A stretch of 64,000 nt of DNA from Panacagrimonas sp963975245 (lineage in GTDB: Bacteria; Pseudomonadota; Gammaproteobacteria; Nevskiales; Nevskiaceae). The notes beneath the pieces were generated by a model that was not told the origin of the DNA, did no database searches, and was given only the letters and a program-made list of their open reading frames with translations. Each line of letters begins with the position of its first letter. Within the stretch, counting starts at the first letter, position 1. Of the stretch, positions 50,938 through 60,019 are shown one piece after another. The stretch is taken from positions 186,001 through 250,000 of the forward strand of contig CAXBFJ010000003.1 of the NCBI GenBank assembly GCA_963975245.1. Reading direction: 5' to 3'. A program made the position numbers and the translations under genes.

Positions 50938-51465
50938 ATGAGAGGAAGCCAGCGCCTCCGCCATGTGGAAAGCAGCACCCCGCGCATGGAACGTGCCCTC
51001 CCCGACCTGCCGATGGCCAGCACCGTCATGGTCCGCCTGCTACGTATTGGCGTGTTTGGCATGAGTGATTTTTTTGAACCCGTGTTCCGCGCTGTAGGGC
51101 TCACCGACAACTCATTTCACGTGCTGTGCCTGCTCGTTGCGGCGCCCAAAGGCACGAACTCGCCGAGTGAACTCAGTGAGATGGTCGGCACCAGCCGCGC
51201 CAATATGACCCGAATCCTGAATGAGCTGGAAGAGGATGGTTTCGTGGCAAGAGCCACCGCGCCTCGCGACGGCCGTCGCCAGATCATCAGCATCACAAGT
51301 GAGGGTAGAAAAAAGGTGCGAGACACCGTGCCCGAGATTTCCGGACCGCTGCAAATTGCTTTCTCCGAACTCTCCGATGAAGAAATGGCAGTACTCGATA
51401 CCTTGATGCGCAAGCTCATCGTTTCCTTTGACAAGAGCGCTCTTGCCATGCGCGCCGCCGCCTGA
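50938..51465 (+). CDS. MarR-family regulator, copy 2
   Basis: The 175-aa protein starts MRGSQRLRHVESS behind GGAG; an upstream TTG is less likely. Its winged helix reads LSEMVGTSRANMTRILNELEEDGFVARATAPRDGR. It is a paralogue of copy 1 in opposite orientation. It leads the rightward operon (ACAD, AlkB D, crotonase, thioesterase, SDR, crotonase 3, ligase), and the palindrome at 50904-50923 fits autoregulation. Confidence 0.9.
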   Translation: MRGSQRLRHVESSTPRMERALPDLPMASTVMVRLLRIGVFGMSDFFEPVFRAVGLTDNSFHVLCLLVAAPKGTNSPSELSEMVGTSRANMTRILNELEEDGFVARATAPRDGRRQIISITSEGRKKVRDTVPEISGPLQIAFSELSDEEMAVLDTLMRKLIVSFDKSALAMRAAA

Positions 51466-51489
51466 CCCGACACCAGCATCCCCGACCTC

Positions 51490-52656
51490 ATGATTCCGAA
51501 CGAAGACCAATTAGCGCTACAGGAAGCCGCCAGACGATTCTCGCGTGAACGACTGCTGCCCAACTATCAGCAACGCGAACGCGACGGCAAAATGGACCGG
51601 GAATTGCTGCGCGAGATGGGCGAACTCGGCCTGCTCGGGGCAGACGTGGCAAGCGAGTACGGCGGACTCGGTGTTGATGGCGTGACCACCGGCATGATTG
51701 TTGAAGAGCTCGCTTACGGTGACTTCAATATCGCAGCCGTGATTCTGGTGATGTCCCTGTGCGGCGCCATCATCGCGCGCAACGCCTCAGCGGCTGTCGC
51801 CTCAGAATGGCTTCCGAAAATTCCGCAAGGAAATGCCATCCTCGCCTTGTCCATCACAGAACCGCACTGTGGTTCGGATGCCGGCGCTCTGCAACTCAAA
51901 GCCCGTCTCCATGGTGACACTTACATTCTAAATGGAGAAAAGACCTCCACCACCTACTGCGACAGTGCGGACGCCTTCATCGTCTTTGCCCGCACCGGCA
52001 CGGTCGAGAGCGGTGCACGCGGTGTCACCGCATTTCTGGTTCCCTCGGATACACCGGGACTGCAGGTGAATTGCTTCGAAGACCTCGGGAGCCACTGCTC
52101 CGGACGAGGCTCTGTTTTTTTTGACGATGTACGCATTCCTGCTGACCATCGCATCGGCGACGAGAACAAAGGCTTCACCCAGGTCATGGCGGGCTTTGAC
52201 TACAGCCGCGCGCTGATTGCGTTGCAATGTCTGGGCGCGGCCCAGGCTTCACTTGATGAGGCTTGGGCCTACGTCAAGGAACGCGAAGCCTTCGGCGGAC
52301 CTATCGCCCGTTTCCAAGGCGTGAGTTTCCCTCTGGTAGAAGGCGAAACACTGGTCGCAGCCGCACGACAACTCTCTTACCACGCGCTAGCGCTCCGTGA
52401 TGCGGGACAGCCACATACGGTGGAGGCAGCACAGGTCAAATGGCTAGCGCCTAAAACTGCATTCGATGTCACGCATCAATGTGCGCTGACCCTGGGGCAT
52501 TACGGCTGGTCCATGGATCTACCCCATCAGCAACGCATGCGCGACGTCATGGGGCTGGAAATCGGTGACGGCACTGCAGGCATCATGAAGCTGATCGTGG
52601 CACGTGCTCGCGCCGGTCGCGAAGCAACAGAAGAACGCGGGACAGCGCCAACCTAG
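51490..52656 (+). CDS. Acyl-CoA dehydrogenase, cyclohexanecarboxyl-CoA-dehydrogenase-like
   Basis: The 388-aa protein has ALSITEPHCGSDAG, GEKTSTTYCDSAD and GHYGWSMD. The usual catalytic Glu is replaced: the late site reads EIGDGTAGIMK (Asp), and the early ER site reads DYSRAL. Asp in this context resembles alicyclic acyl-CoA dehydrogenases, so a ring-bound acyl-CoA is a plausible substrate. It starts 25 bp after MarR copy 2. Confidence 0.87.
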   Translation: MIPNEDQLALQEAARRFSRERLLPNYQQRERDGKMDRELLREMGELGLLGADVASEYGGLGVDGVTTGMIVEELAYGDFNIAAVILVMSLCGAIIARNASAAVASEWLPKIPQGNAILALSITEPHCGSDAGALQLKARLHGDTYILNGEKTSTTYCDSADAFIVFARTGTVESGARGVTAFLVPSDTPGLQVNCFEDLGSHCSGRGSVFFDDVRIPADHRIGDENKGFTQVMAGFDYSRALIALQCLGAAQASLDEAWAYVKEREAFGGPIARFQGVSFPLVEGETLVAAARQLSYHALALRDAGQPHTVEAAQVKWLAPKTAFDVTHQCALTLGHYGWSMDLPHQQRMRDVMGLEIGDGTAGIMKLIVARARAGREATEERGTAPT

Positions 52657-52710
52657 CGGATCGTTTCACAAACAGGCTACAGATTGATCTATCGGCATTG
52701 GAGGAGAAAC

Positions 52711-53841
52711 ATGCTCGATTATTTGAAGTACTGGACAGGCGTCGGCGTTCTCGCTGTCGCCTATGCTGGCGTGCTCGCCGGTGGCGACTGGGTGTGGGCA
52801 GGCTTCATCATGTTCCCCCTACTGACGCTGATCGACTCCTTCATGCCGCGGGACTATGCGCCGCGCCGTATGAAGATCGAATGGCTCGCCGATGTGCCAC
52901 TGATCATTTGCGCCGTCGGCCCCCTGCTGCTTTATCTCATATTCGCGTGGCGTTATTCGCAGGGTGCCTATACCACGGGCTTCCAGATCACCGGAGCCGT
53001 GCTGAGTCTGGCCTGGACCTCCATCGTGCCACTCGCACCAGCCGCGCATGAGCTCTATCACAAGCGATCGGCTTTCAGCCGCACCTTGGGACGCTACGCA
53101 CAACTTTGCCAATTTGACCCTACGCGTGACATTGCACACGTCGTCGGACATCACATCGATGTCGCCACGGTGAAGGACGGAGACACTGCACCCAGAGGCA
53201 CCACGCTCTACGGCTTCATTTTCAAGGCGGTCTGGGAACAAACCCTGTGGGACATTTCGACGGAATCGAAAGCCCTGCGCATGCGCGGCCTTTCTTCCTG
53301 GAACTGGCGCCACCGCATCTGGCGCGGAATGGCGGCACAGCTCGCTTTTCAGGCTGTCGTCTGGCTTATTGGCGGATGGATAGCGGCTGCAATCACGACC
53401 GGCGCAATGTTGCTCACCCGGGTTTGGGCCGAATCATTCAACTACTTCCAACACTACGGTCTGGTCCGCGCGGTCGGCGCGCCGATTGGCCGCAGACACC
53501 TCTGGAATCATCTGAGATGGCTGTCGCGGGTGTTGTCATTTGACATCACCAACCACGCAGACCATCACCTCAACTCTTACAAGCGCTACTACGAACTGGT
53601 TCCGCACAAGGAATCCATTCCAATGCCCAGCCTGTTCATGTGCTTCTTCGCCTCGCTGATCCCGCCCATCTGGCACGAGCTAATTGCAAAGCCAGCGCTT
53701 AAGCGCTGGGATCTGGAATACGCCACGCCAGAAGAACAGGAACTGGCGCGTGAACAGAACCGCGCCGCCGGTTGGGAAGACTGGCTGGGCGAAGCACACC
53801 AAGACACGACCCGCGAACGACCTGCCACTGTCGGTTGCTGA
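52711..53841 (+). CDS. AlkB-like membrane di-iron monooxygenase (copy D)
   Basis: The 376-aa protein starts MLDYLKYWTG after GGAGGAG. Histidine boxes are HELYH (113-117), AHVVGHH, NYFQHYG and NHADHH. It is closest to copy C by DTAPRG, the LVPHKESIPMPSLF block and the Gly-Cys end. About six membrane helices. It sits between the acyl-CoA dehydrogenase and crotonase 2 genes in the rightward operon. Confidence 0.88.
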   Translation: MLDYLKYWTGVGVLAVAYAGVLAGGDWVWAGFIMFPLLTLIDSFMPRDYAPRRMKIEWLADVPLIICAVGPLLLYLIFAWRYSQGAYTTGFQITGAVLSLAWTSIVPLAPAAHELYHKRSAFSRTLGRYAQLCQFDPTRDIAHVVGHHIDVATVKDGDTAPRGTTLYGFIFKAVWEQTLWDISTESKALRMRGLSSWNWRHRIWRGMAAQLAFQAVVWLIGGWIAAAITTGAMLLTRVWAESFNYFQHYGLVRAVGAPIGRRHLWNHLRWLSRVLSFDITNHADHHLNSYKRYYELVPHKESIPMPSLFMCFFASLIPPIWHELIAKPALKRWDLEYATPEEQELAREQNRAAGWEDWLGEAHQDTTRERPATVGC

Positions 53842-53873
53842 ACCGTCCGAATAAACAACCACCGAGACCCGTT

Positions 53874-54689
53874 ATGTCCAGCAGCAAAATTCTGTACGAA
53901 AAAAACGACAATATCGCCACGATCACCTTCAACCGTCCCGAGCGCAAGAACGCCATCGACCTGGAGATGCATAACCGTCTGGGCGAGATCTGGCGCGACT
54001 TCCGCGACGATCCCGATCTGCGTATCGCCATCATCACCGGCACCGGCGACGCCTTCTGCGCCGGCGCAGACCTCAAGACACATGTCCCCGAATGGGACGG
54101 CGTTGGGCCGAGCCTGGGGCGCGACAAACTTTCCGACGGTTTTGCCGGCGGCATCACGCGCGGTGTGCATCGCATCTACAAGCCGATCATCGCCGCCTGC
54201 AATGGCTGGGTCCTGGGCGGCGGCCTTGAACTGGCAATGGCCTGCGATATCCGCATTGCTTCCGAGCATGCGCAGTTCGGGTCATTCGAGTTGCGTCGCG
54301 GCATGCACCCTGCAGATGGCGGCATCGTGCGCATCGTCAACACCTGCGGCACTGGCATCGCACTTGAGATGGAACTCACTGGCGAGCCGATTGACGCGCA
54401 GCGCGCGTTCCACGCCAACATGGTCTCCAAAGTCGTGCCGCATGATCAGCTGATGGCAACCGCGCACGACTACGCAAAAAAGATCCTGCGTAATGATCGG
54501 CGTGCAGTCGAGAGCGCGAAGGAAACCATTTTCGAGGTCGTTGGCCGGACGCTCGACGAACAGCTCAAGGTTGAGTGTCTGTACGGCTACGCCTTGTGCG
54601 GCGGCAACCCGGAACTGGTGCGCCGTTCGCAGGAATTCCTGGACAAGAAGGACAAAGGCCGCGTCGGCGTCAATTCAAGCCCGCTCTGA
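53874..54689 (+). CDS. Enoyl-CoA hydratase/isomerase family protein (crotonase 2)
   Basis: The 271-aa protein keeps both catalytic glutamates (GGGLELAMACD and GSFELRRG). Its GADLKTHVPEWDG and MHPADGGIVR blocks match crotonase 1 at nearly every position, so the two are recent-looking paralogues. The stop overlaps the thioesterase start by one base (TGATG). Likely hydration of an enoyl-CoA or ring opening in an alicyclic beta-oxidation route. Confidence 0.9.
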   Translation: MSSSKILYEKNDNIATITFNRPERKNAIDLEMHNRLGEIWRDFRDDPDLRIAIITGTGDAFCAGADLKTHVPEWDGVGPSLGRDKLSDGFAGGITRGVHRIYKPIIAACNGWVLGGGLELAMACDIRIASEHAQFGSFELRRGMHPADGGIVRIVNTCGTGIALEMELTGEPIDAQRAFHANMVSKVVPHDQLMATAHDYAKKILRNDRRAVESAKETIFEVVGRTLDEQLKVECLYGYALCGGNPELVRRSQEFLDKKDKGRVGVNSSPL

Positions 54690-55147
54690 TGACGGCCGGG
54701 TCTGATCAGCTGTCCGACCCTTGTTTTCAGTCGCGAGACGTTTATCCGCAATGGGTGCAAGAGCACGTTCGCTGGTCGGACACTGATTGCATCGGCCATG
54801 CCAATAACCTTGCGTTCGCAGCATTTTCAGAAACCGGCCGCGCGCTGTTACTGCGCCGTTTCATGGAGCCCGATGCTGATCCGCGTTCGGTGCTGGTCAT
54901 GGCTGAGCAGCGTTTGAAGTTTCTTGGCGAGATGCACTGGCCAGCACTGATCGATGTCGGAACAGCGGTGACCGGTATCAAAAACCGGTCATGCACGATG
55001 GTACAAGCGCTGTTCGATGGTGAGCGCTGTACCGGTCTGGTTGAAACCCAGCTGGTCCTGATTGACGAAGCCACCCGCAGGTCCCGTCCAATTCCAGACT
55101 CGGTTCGAAACATCCTGCAGCAATCGGCCCTCTTACGCGCCAACTGA
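54689..55147 (+). CDS. Hot-dog thioesterase (4HBT type)
   Basis: The 152-aa protein has the 4-hydroxybenzoyl-CoA thioesterase motif VRWSDTDCIGHANN with the catalytic Asp. It probably releases free CoA from a side-product acyl-CoA. It is translationally coupled to crotonase 2 through the TGATG overlap. Confidence 0.87.
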   Translation: MTAGSDQLSDPCFQSRDVYPQWVQEHVRWSDTDCIGHANNLAFAAFSETGRALLLRRFMEPDADPRSVLVMAEQRLKFLGEMHWPALIDVGTAVTGIKNRSCTMVQALFDGERCTGLVETQLVLIDEATRRSRPIPDSVRNILQQSALLRAN

Positions 55148-55178
55148 TGCCACACACTTTATATAGAAAGGCAAATTC

Positions 55179-55955
55179 ATGAGCAGCAAACCCATATCAG
55201 AATGTGGCGTCGTCCTTCTCGGCGGCACTGCCGGAGTCGGGCACGAAGCGGCGTGTCAATTTGCAGAGCAAGGTGCCCGGGTTCTGCTTCTCGGAAGAAA
55301 CGATGAACGCGGAGCACTGGCATGCACAAAACTAAGAGATCGCGTTCCGAAAGCCGACGTCGGATTTGTCAAAGTCGACGCCTGCGATGCGGCTGACGCG
55401 GTTCGGGCCGAAGCCGAATGTCGCGCACGGCTAGGTGCCATTGATGTCATCGTAACCAGCACCGGACCCAGCGAGCCACCGCGCCTGATGCATAACATCC
55501 CGATCGAGAATGTTCGCCTTCGCATCGAGGAAATCATGCTGCCGCCCCTACACCTGATCCACGCAGCCCTGCCCGCAATGCGTCAGCAGAAGAGCGGATC
55601 GATCGTGGTGGTCGCCTCCGACGCAGGCAAGATTCCCACGCCAGGTGAGACCCTGGTGGGCTCAGCCATGGGCGCCATCATGATGTACTGCAAGGCAGCG
55701 GCACTGGAGGTCAAGCGGGAGAATGTACGCATCAACCTGCTCACGCCATCACTGATTGCAGGGACGCCCGGTGCAGAATTGATTTTCAACGAGGCCTTCA
55801 GCGCCAAGATGTTCGAGAAAGCCTCTGCCATGGCGCACCTGGGCGTCGCAGACTGCGCAGACCAGGCCGCAATGATTCTGTATCTGGCCGGCCCGGCAGC
55901 CAAGCGCATGACCGGTCAGGCAATCAGCATCAACGGTGGTATTTCAGTCGATTGA
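55179..55955 (+). CDS. Atypical SDR (lacks YxxxK)
   Basis: The 258-aa protein keeps the fold: GGTAGVGHEA, the NAG-like STGPSEPP, and the C-terminal MTGQAISINGGIS. The catalytic stretch reads VASDAGKIPTPGETLVGSAMGAIMM, without the usual Tyr and Lys. It may be a catalytically changed dehydrogenase or have a structural role. It sits in the rightward operon, 31 bp after the thioesterase. Confidence 0.78.
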   Translation: MSSKPISECGVVLLGGTAGVGHEAACQFAEQGARVLLLGRNDERGALACTKLRDRVPKADVGFVKVDACDAADAVRAEAECRARLGAIDVIVTSTGPSEPPRLMHNIPIENVRLRIEEIMLPPLHLIHAALPAMRQQKSGSIVVVASDAGKIPTPGETLVGSAMGAIMMYCKAAALEVKRENVRINLLTPSLIAGTPGAELIFNEAFSAKMFEKASAMAHLGVADCADQAAMILYLAGPAAKRMTGQAISINGGISVD

Positions 55956-55983
55956 TGATGGCGCGCAAGCGGAGGCAAGCAGC

Positions 55984-56772
55984 ATGAGTTACGAGACTTT
56001 CGAACTGACGGTCGAAGATGGTCTTGCGCGTCTGAATTTGAATCAGCCGGATCTCGGCAACCCTTTCAACGAAACGGCTTGCCGCGAGTTTGTCGATGTG
56101 GCCAGTGATCTCGGCGCCCGCAAGCATGTGCGAGCCGTGCTGCTGAGCGGCCGCGGTCGCTTCTTCAGCGTCGGCGGTGACTTGTCGATGTTCTCGGATG
56201 ATCCCGATGCAATCGCAGAGACCGTGCTTCGCCAGACCGCACAGTTGCACATGGGCATGGCCAGACTCATGCGCCTTGATGCGCCCATCGTCGCGTGCGT
56301 GCATGGCGCGGCCATGGGCGGTGCCATGTCCGTGGTTGCCAACTGCGATCTGGTTTACGCAGGGCGGAGCGCAAAGATCGGCGCTGCATACGCGCACATC
56401 GGGTTCACATGTGATCTAGGTGCCACCTTTGGTCTTGCATCACGCATGGGTATAGCCCGCGCGCGACGTTTCCTGCTACTTGGCGAAACGCTCGGTGCAG
56501 AAGCGGCTCAGCGTACTGGCCTGGTTGATGAAATCTTTGACGACGAGGACGTCGTCGCGCAAGCCGAACAAATGGCATTGAAACTCAGCCGCGGCCCGAC
56601 ACGCGCCTACGGAGCGGTACGCCGACTCATGGCCCGTTCTCTGGCCACGCCCTTTGAAAGCCAACTAGAAGACGAAGCACAAGCCCTCGCCCACGTCGCT
56701 GCCTTACACGATGCACGCGAAGGCATCATGGCATTTACAAACAAGCGCAAGCCCAATTTCACCGGTCAGTAA
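55984..56772 (+). CDS. Crotonase-family isomerase (crotonase 3, PaaG-like)
   Basis: The 262-aa protein has the crotonase fold (GGDLSMFSDD and GAAMGGAMSVVANCD) but lacks both hydratase glutamates: Ser and Tyr take their places. An Asp in GFTCDLGATFGL is at the site used by PaaG-type isomerases. It is therefore more likely a double-bond isomerase than a hydratase. GGAGG precedes the ATG by ten bases. Confidence 0.85.
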   Translation: MSYETFELTVEDGLARLNLNQPDLGNPFNETACREFVDVASDLGARKHVRAVLLSGRGRFFSVGGDLSMFSDDPDAIAETVLRQTAQLHMGMARLMRLDAPIVACVHGAAMGGAMSVVANCDLVYAGRSAKIGAAYAHIGFTCDLGATFGLASRMGIARARRFLLLGETLGAEAAQRTGLVDEIFDDEDVVAQAEQMALKLSRGPTRAYGAVRRLMARSLATPFESQLEDEAQALAHVAALHDAREGIMAFTNKRKPNFTGQ

Positions 56773-56808
56773 GCGCTGGATAAATTGCATATATAAGGAG
56801 TGAGAACT

Positions 56809-58383
56809 ATGTGGTTGTTTTCCGAGATCCGCACGATTGGTGATATTCCAAAGCATTACGCGCGCGTCACGCCAGACAAGGCTGCGCTGATCGACGCTTC
56901 GGGCACGATGAGCTTTGCGCAGCTCCATGCAAATTCCACCAAAGTCGCGAACGCCCTCTCAGGCCTGGGCGTGAAACCACTGGATCGCGTCGCAATCCTG
57001 TCGAAAAATACGCCGCGATATTATGAAGTTCTCTTTGGCGCCAATCGCATTGACGCCGCGATGTTGCCACTGAACTGGCGTCTGGCAGCTCCGGAGCTAT
57101 CCTCGATCATTGAAGACGCTGGCCCGACAGTGCTGGTGGCTGATAGCGAGTACGCGCTAACAGCCAGCAAAGCGGTTGCGGGCAGCGGCCAGAACTGCCG
57201 CATCGTTCTGTTTGATTCAACCGACGCAAGCGCTCAGACCGAATGGAAATCACTTTGCGATCAGGCAAGCGATTCCGACCCTGACATTGAAGTTAACCCG
57301 CTGCACACATCAATCCTGATGTACACATCAGGCACCACGGGCAAACCCAAGGGCGTGCAGTTCTCTCATCAGGGGCAACTGTTCTTGCGACTCTGCGAGC
57401 ACCTCGAGCCGTCTTTCCGCTACCAGCAGGACGACGTGATGCTGACCGTCATGCCCCTGTTCCACGCCATGGGTATCAGTCTGTCGACCCAGGCGCTGTA
57501 CAGCGGTGTCGCGGTGGCGGTGTACCCGATGCCGGAACCGGGCGATCTGATCAAGCTGATTGCACGTGAGCGACCAACAGTCATGCCGCTGGTGCCTACG
57601 GTGATTCAGATGCTGTTGGATCATCCGGACGCAGCAAGTGCGGACTACTCGTCCGTGCGGGCATTGATCTACGCAGGATCCGGCATCGGAAAGCATCTGC
57701 TGAGCCGGGCAATGCAGACGATCAGCTGTGATTTCATCCAATTCTACGGTGCAACTGAGACCGCCTGCGGCGTGACCTTTCTGCGGCCCGCAGATCACAA
57801 ACTTGATGACGAGGCCGCTCTGGCCTCCTGCGGCAGTCCCCTGCCCCTGATCGACATCAAGGTGATGGATGCCGACGGCCAAGAAGTGCCAGACGGAACT
57901 GTGGGCGAATTCTGGATTCGCTCACCCTCGCTCAGCACCGGCTACTTCAGGCAGCCCGAACTCACCGCTACCGCATTCAAGGATGGCTGGTATCGCTCTG
58001 GAGACGCGGGCTTTCGGGATTCGCGAGGACTGCTCACCATTGTTGATCGCGTTAAGGACATGATCATCAGCGGTGGCGAGAACGTGTATTCCACTGAAGT
58101 GGAACAGGCTCTTCAGAAGCTCAATGGCGTCCAGATGTGCGCCGCCGTGGGACTGCCCGACCCCAAATGGGGCGAACGTGTTGTAGCGGCCATCGTCGCA
58201 GACCCGGCTGCCGGCCTCACCGCGGAACGCGTCATTGAACACTGCCGCGAGCTGATCGCAGGATACAAGGTGCCCAAGCAGGTGGAGTTTGTCAGCGCAA
58301 TTCCAATGACGGCCAGCGGCAAGGTGCAGAAGCGAGAACTCCACGATCAGCTCCTCGCAGCAGCTTCCCAAGCGTCGCGATAG
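56809..58383 (+). CDS. AMP-forming acyl-CoA ligase
   Basis: The 524-aa protein has the adenylate-forming motifs LMYTSGTTGKPKGV, FYGATETACGVT, the A8-type SGDAGFRDSRG and IVDRVKDMIISGGENVYSTEVE, and the catalytic Lys near the C-terminus (MTASGKVQKREL). AAGGAG lies before the ATG. It activates an acid with ATP and CoA, the entry step to the acyl-CoA enzymes in this cluster. It is the last gene of the rightward run and faces the SDR gene tail to tail (24 bp). Confidence 0.93.
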   Translation: MWLFSEIRTIGDIPKHYARVTPDKAALIDASGTMSFAQLHANSTKVANALSGLGVKPLDRVAILSKNTPRYYEVLFGANRIDAAMLPLNWRLAAPELSSIIEDAGPTVLVADSEYALTASKAVAGSGQNCRIVLFDSTDASAQTEWKSLCDQASDSDPDIEVNPLHTSILMYTSGTTGKPKGVQFSHQGQLFLRLCEHLEPSFRYQQDDVMLTVMPLFHAMGISLSTQALYSGVAVAVYPMPEPGDLIKLIARERPTVMPLVPTVIQMLLDHPDAASADYSSVRALIYAGSGIGKHLLSRAMQTISCDFIQFYGATETACGVTFLRPADHKLDDEAALASCGSPLPLIDIKVMDADGQEVPDGTVGEFWIRSPSLSTGYFRQPELTATAFKDGWYRSGDAGFRDSRGLLTIVDRVKDMIISGGENVYSTEVEQALQKLNGVQMCAAVGLPDPKWGERVVAAIVADPAAGLTAERVIEHCRELIAGYKVPKQVEFVSAIPMTASGKVQKRELHDQLLAAASQASR

Positions 58384-58407
58384 TAAGCAGAAGCTGACTC
58401 GCCTGGG

Positions 58408-59187
58408 TCAGCTCATGCGAACATGCTGCCCCGCGTCGACCGGCAGAATGGCACCGTTTATGAATGACCCGGCATCGCTGGCCAGCAGCAATAGCGCACC
58501 GTCGAGTTCATGCACCCTGCCGACTCTGCCGTAGGGCAGCGCGGCCTCAATGGCTTTGCCAGCATCCGTGGCCAGAACATCCTGCGACATCTCAGTATGG
58601 AAATACCCCGGCGCGATGGCATTGCAACGAATCCCGTGCGGCAGCATTTCGGCAGCGGTGTATCGCGTCAGGTGATTCAGCCCGGCCTTGGCCACGCCGT
58701 AGGCTGCCACTTGCGACATGACGCCAATGCCAGTGATAGAGGTGATATTCACAATTGATCCGGCCTTCCTGGCAGCGATCAATCGACGTGAAAATTCTTG
58801 CGACATGCGCATGGTGCCATCGAGATTGACGCGCATGAGATTGCTCCAGCCGTCATCGGTCATGTCAGGCAGCGGCGCAAACATCAGCTGACCGGCACAG
58901 TTGACCAGCGTATCGATCGTGCCAAATGCCTGCTCCGCCGCATCGAACCCTGAGGAAATGCTGTCCAGACTGCCGATATCAATCGCCACCGATGCCGCTT
59001 CTCCACCGCCTGCATTGATCTCGCCTGCCAGGGCGTCGAGTCGATCCTTACGCCGCGCGGCGCAAATCACCTTGGCGCCGGCTCTGGACAGCGTACGCGC
59101 GAACTGCGCGCCCATGCCGGAAGCTGCACCGGTCACCAGTGCAACCCTGCCCTTCATTGAGAACAGATCAGAAATCTCTGTATTCAC
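58408..59187 (-). CDS. SDR-family oxidoreductase
   Basis: The 259-aa protein has TGAASGMG, NCAG, Ser in NITSITG, and Tyr and Lys in VAAYGVAKAGL. It is a canonical FabG-like dehydrogenase for a hydroxy group. It lies on the minus strand, downstream of the second minus-strand SDR and the NTF2-like gene. Convergent with the ligase gene. Confidence 0.9.
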   Translation of the reverse strand: MNTEISDLFSMKGRVALVTGAASGMGAQFARTLSRAGAKVICAARRKDRLDALAGEINAGGGEAASVAIDIGSLDSISSGFDAAEQAFGTIDTLVNCAGQLMFAPLPDMTDDGWSNLMRVNLDGTMRMSQEFSRRLIAARKAGSIVNITSITGIGVMSQVAAYGVAKAGLNHLTRYTAAEMLPHGIRCNAIAPGYFHTEMSQDVLATDAGKAIEAALPYGRVGRVHELDGALLLLASDAGSFINGAILPVDAGQHVRMS

Positions 59188-59249
59188 GTCACCACGCTCC
59201 TGTAAATCAAATATCGGTTGAGGCCCTGCCTGTCATCCATGCAGCGGTG

Positions 59250-60008
59250 TCAAAGGCTGTATCCGCCGTCTACTGCCACTAACTGTCCCGTGATGTAGGA
59301 AGCGTCCTCAGAGGCAAGAAAATCGACCAGCGCAGCGAACTCTTCTGGCCGGCCCATGCGCCCCAGCGGCGTGCGCTCGAGGCATCGTCCGACCACTTCG
59401 CGTCCAATCTGGCTGATCGCAGTAACATCCTGAACCGCGCCAGCATCAATGATGCCCGGAGCCACTGCGTTGATCCGGACGTTGGTAGCGCCTGCCTCTC
59501 GCGCCATTTGCTTCATCAAAAGCACCGCCGCGCCCTTGGGCCCACCCGACATGCCGTCCCCTTCCAGCACACGCAGGGCAGCGGTCGTGGCGGTGAGCAC
59601 CATCGCGCCGCCACCACCAGCCTTCAAGGTTTCTGTTCCATGCTTGAGTACGCGAAACAGACCAAACACGTCTGTCTCATAAGTTTTGCGGAAATCGGCC
59701 TCCGATATGTCAGAGAGATTGCCCAGCGGCAGCGCCGGACCGCTTGCGGTGACAATGGATGAAAGCCCGCCAAAGGCGTCAACCGACAGCCGCAGGAAGC
59801 GAATAATCGACGTTTCCGATGTCTGGTCCACCTGTAATGCCGTGGCCTTTCCGCCATCGCTCCTGATCTCGTCAACGAGCGCGGCGGCCGATGCTTCTGC
59901 AGCATGGAAGCCTACGATGACCGGTGACCGGCGCGCGATACGGCGTGCCACCGCACGCCCAAGCCCGCCTGTGGCACCCAGGATGGCAACCCCCTTTGAA
60001 TGACTCAT
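59250..60008 (-). CDS. Atypical SDR (Tyr replaced)
   Basis: The 252-aa protein has GATGGLGRAVA and a C-terminal ITGQLVAVDGGYSL, but the active-site stretch GDGMSGGPKGAA puts Ser where Tyr normally precedes Lys by four residues. Substrate and activity are uncertain. It starts 11 bp after the NTF2-like gene stop, so both are one operon. Confidence 0.82.
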   Translation of the reverse strand: MSHSKGVAILGATGGLGRAVARRIARRSPVIVGFHAAEASAAALVDEIRSDGGKATALQVDQTSETSIIRFLRLSVDAFGGLSSIVTASGPALPLGNLSDISEADFRKTYETDVFGLFRVLKHGTETLKAGGGGAMVLTATTAALRVLEGDGMSGGPKGAAVLLMKQMAREAGATNVRINAVAPGIIDAGAVQDVTAISQIGREVVGRCLERTPLGRMGRPEEFAALVDFLASEDASYITGQLVAVDGGYSL

Positions 60009-60019
60009 AGTTGATTTTC

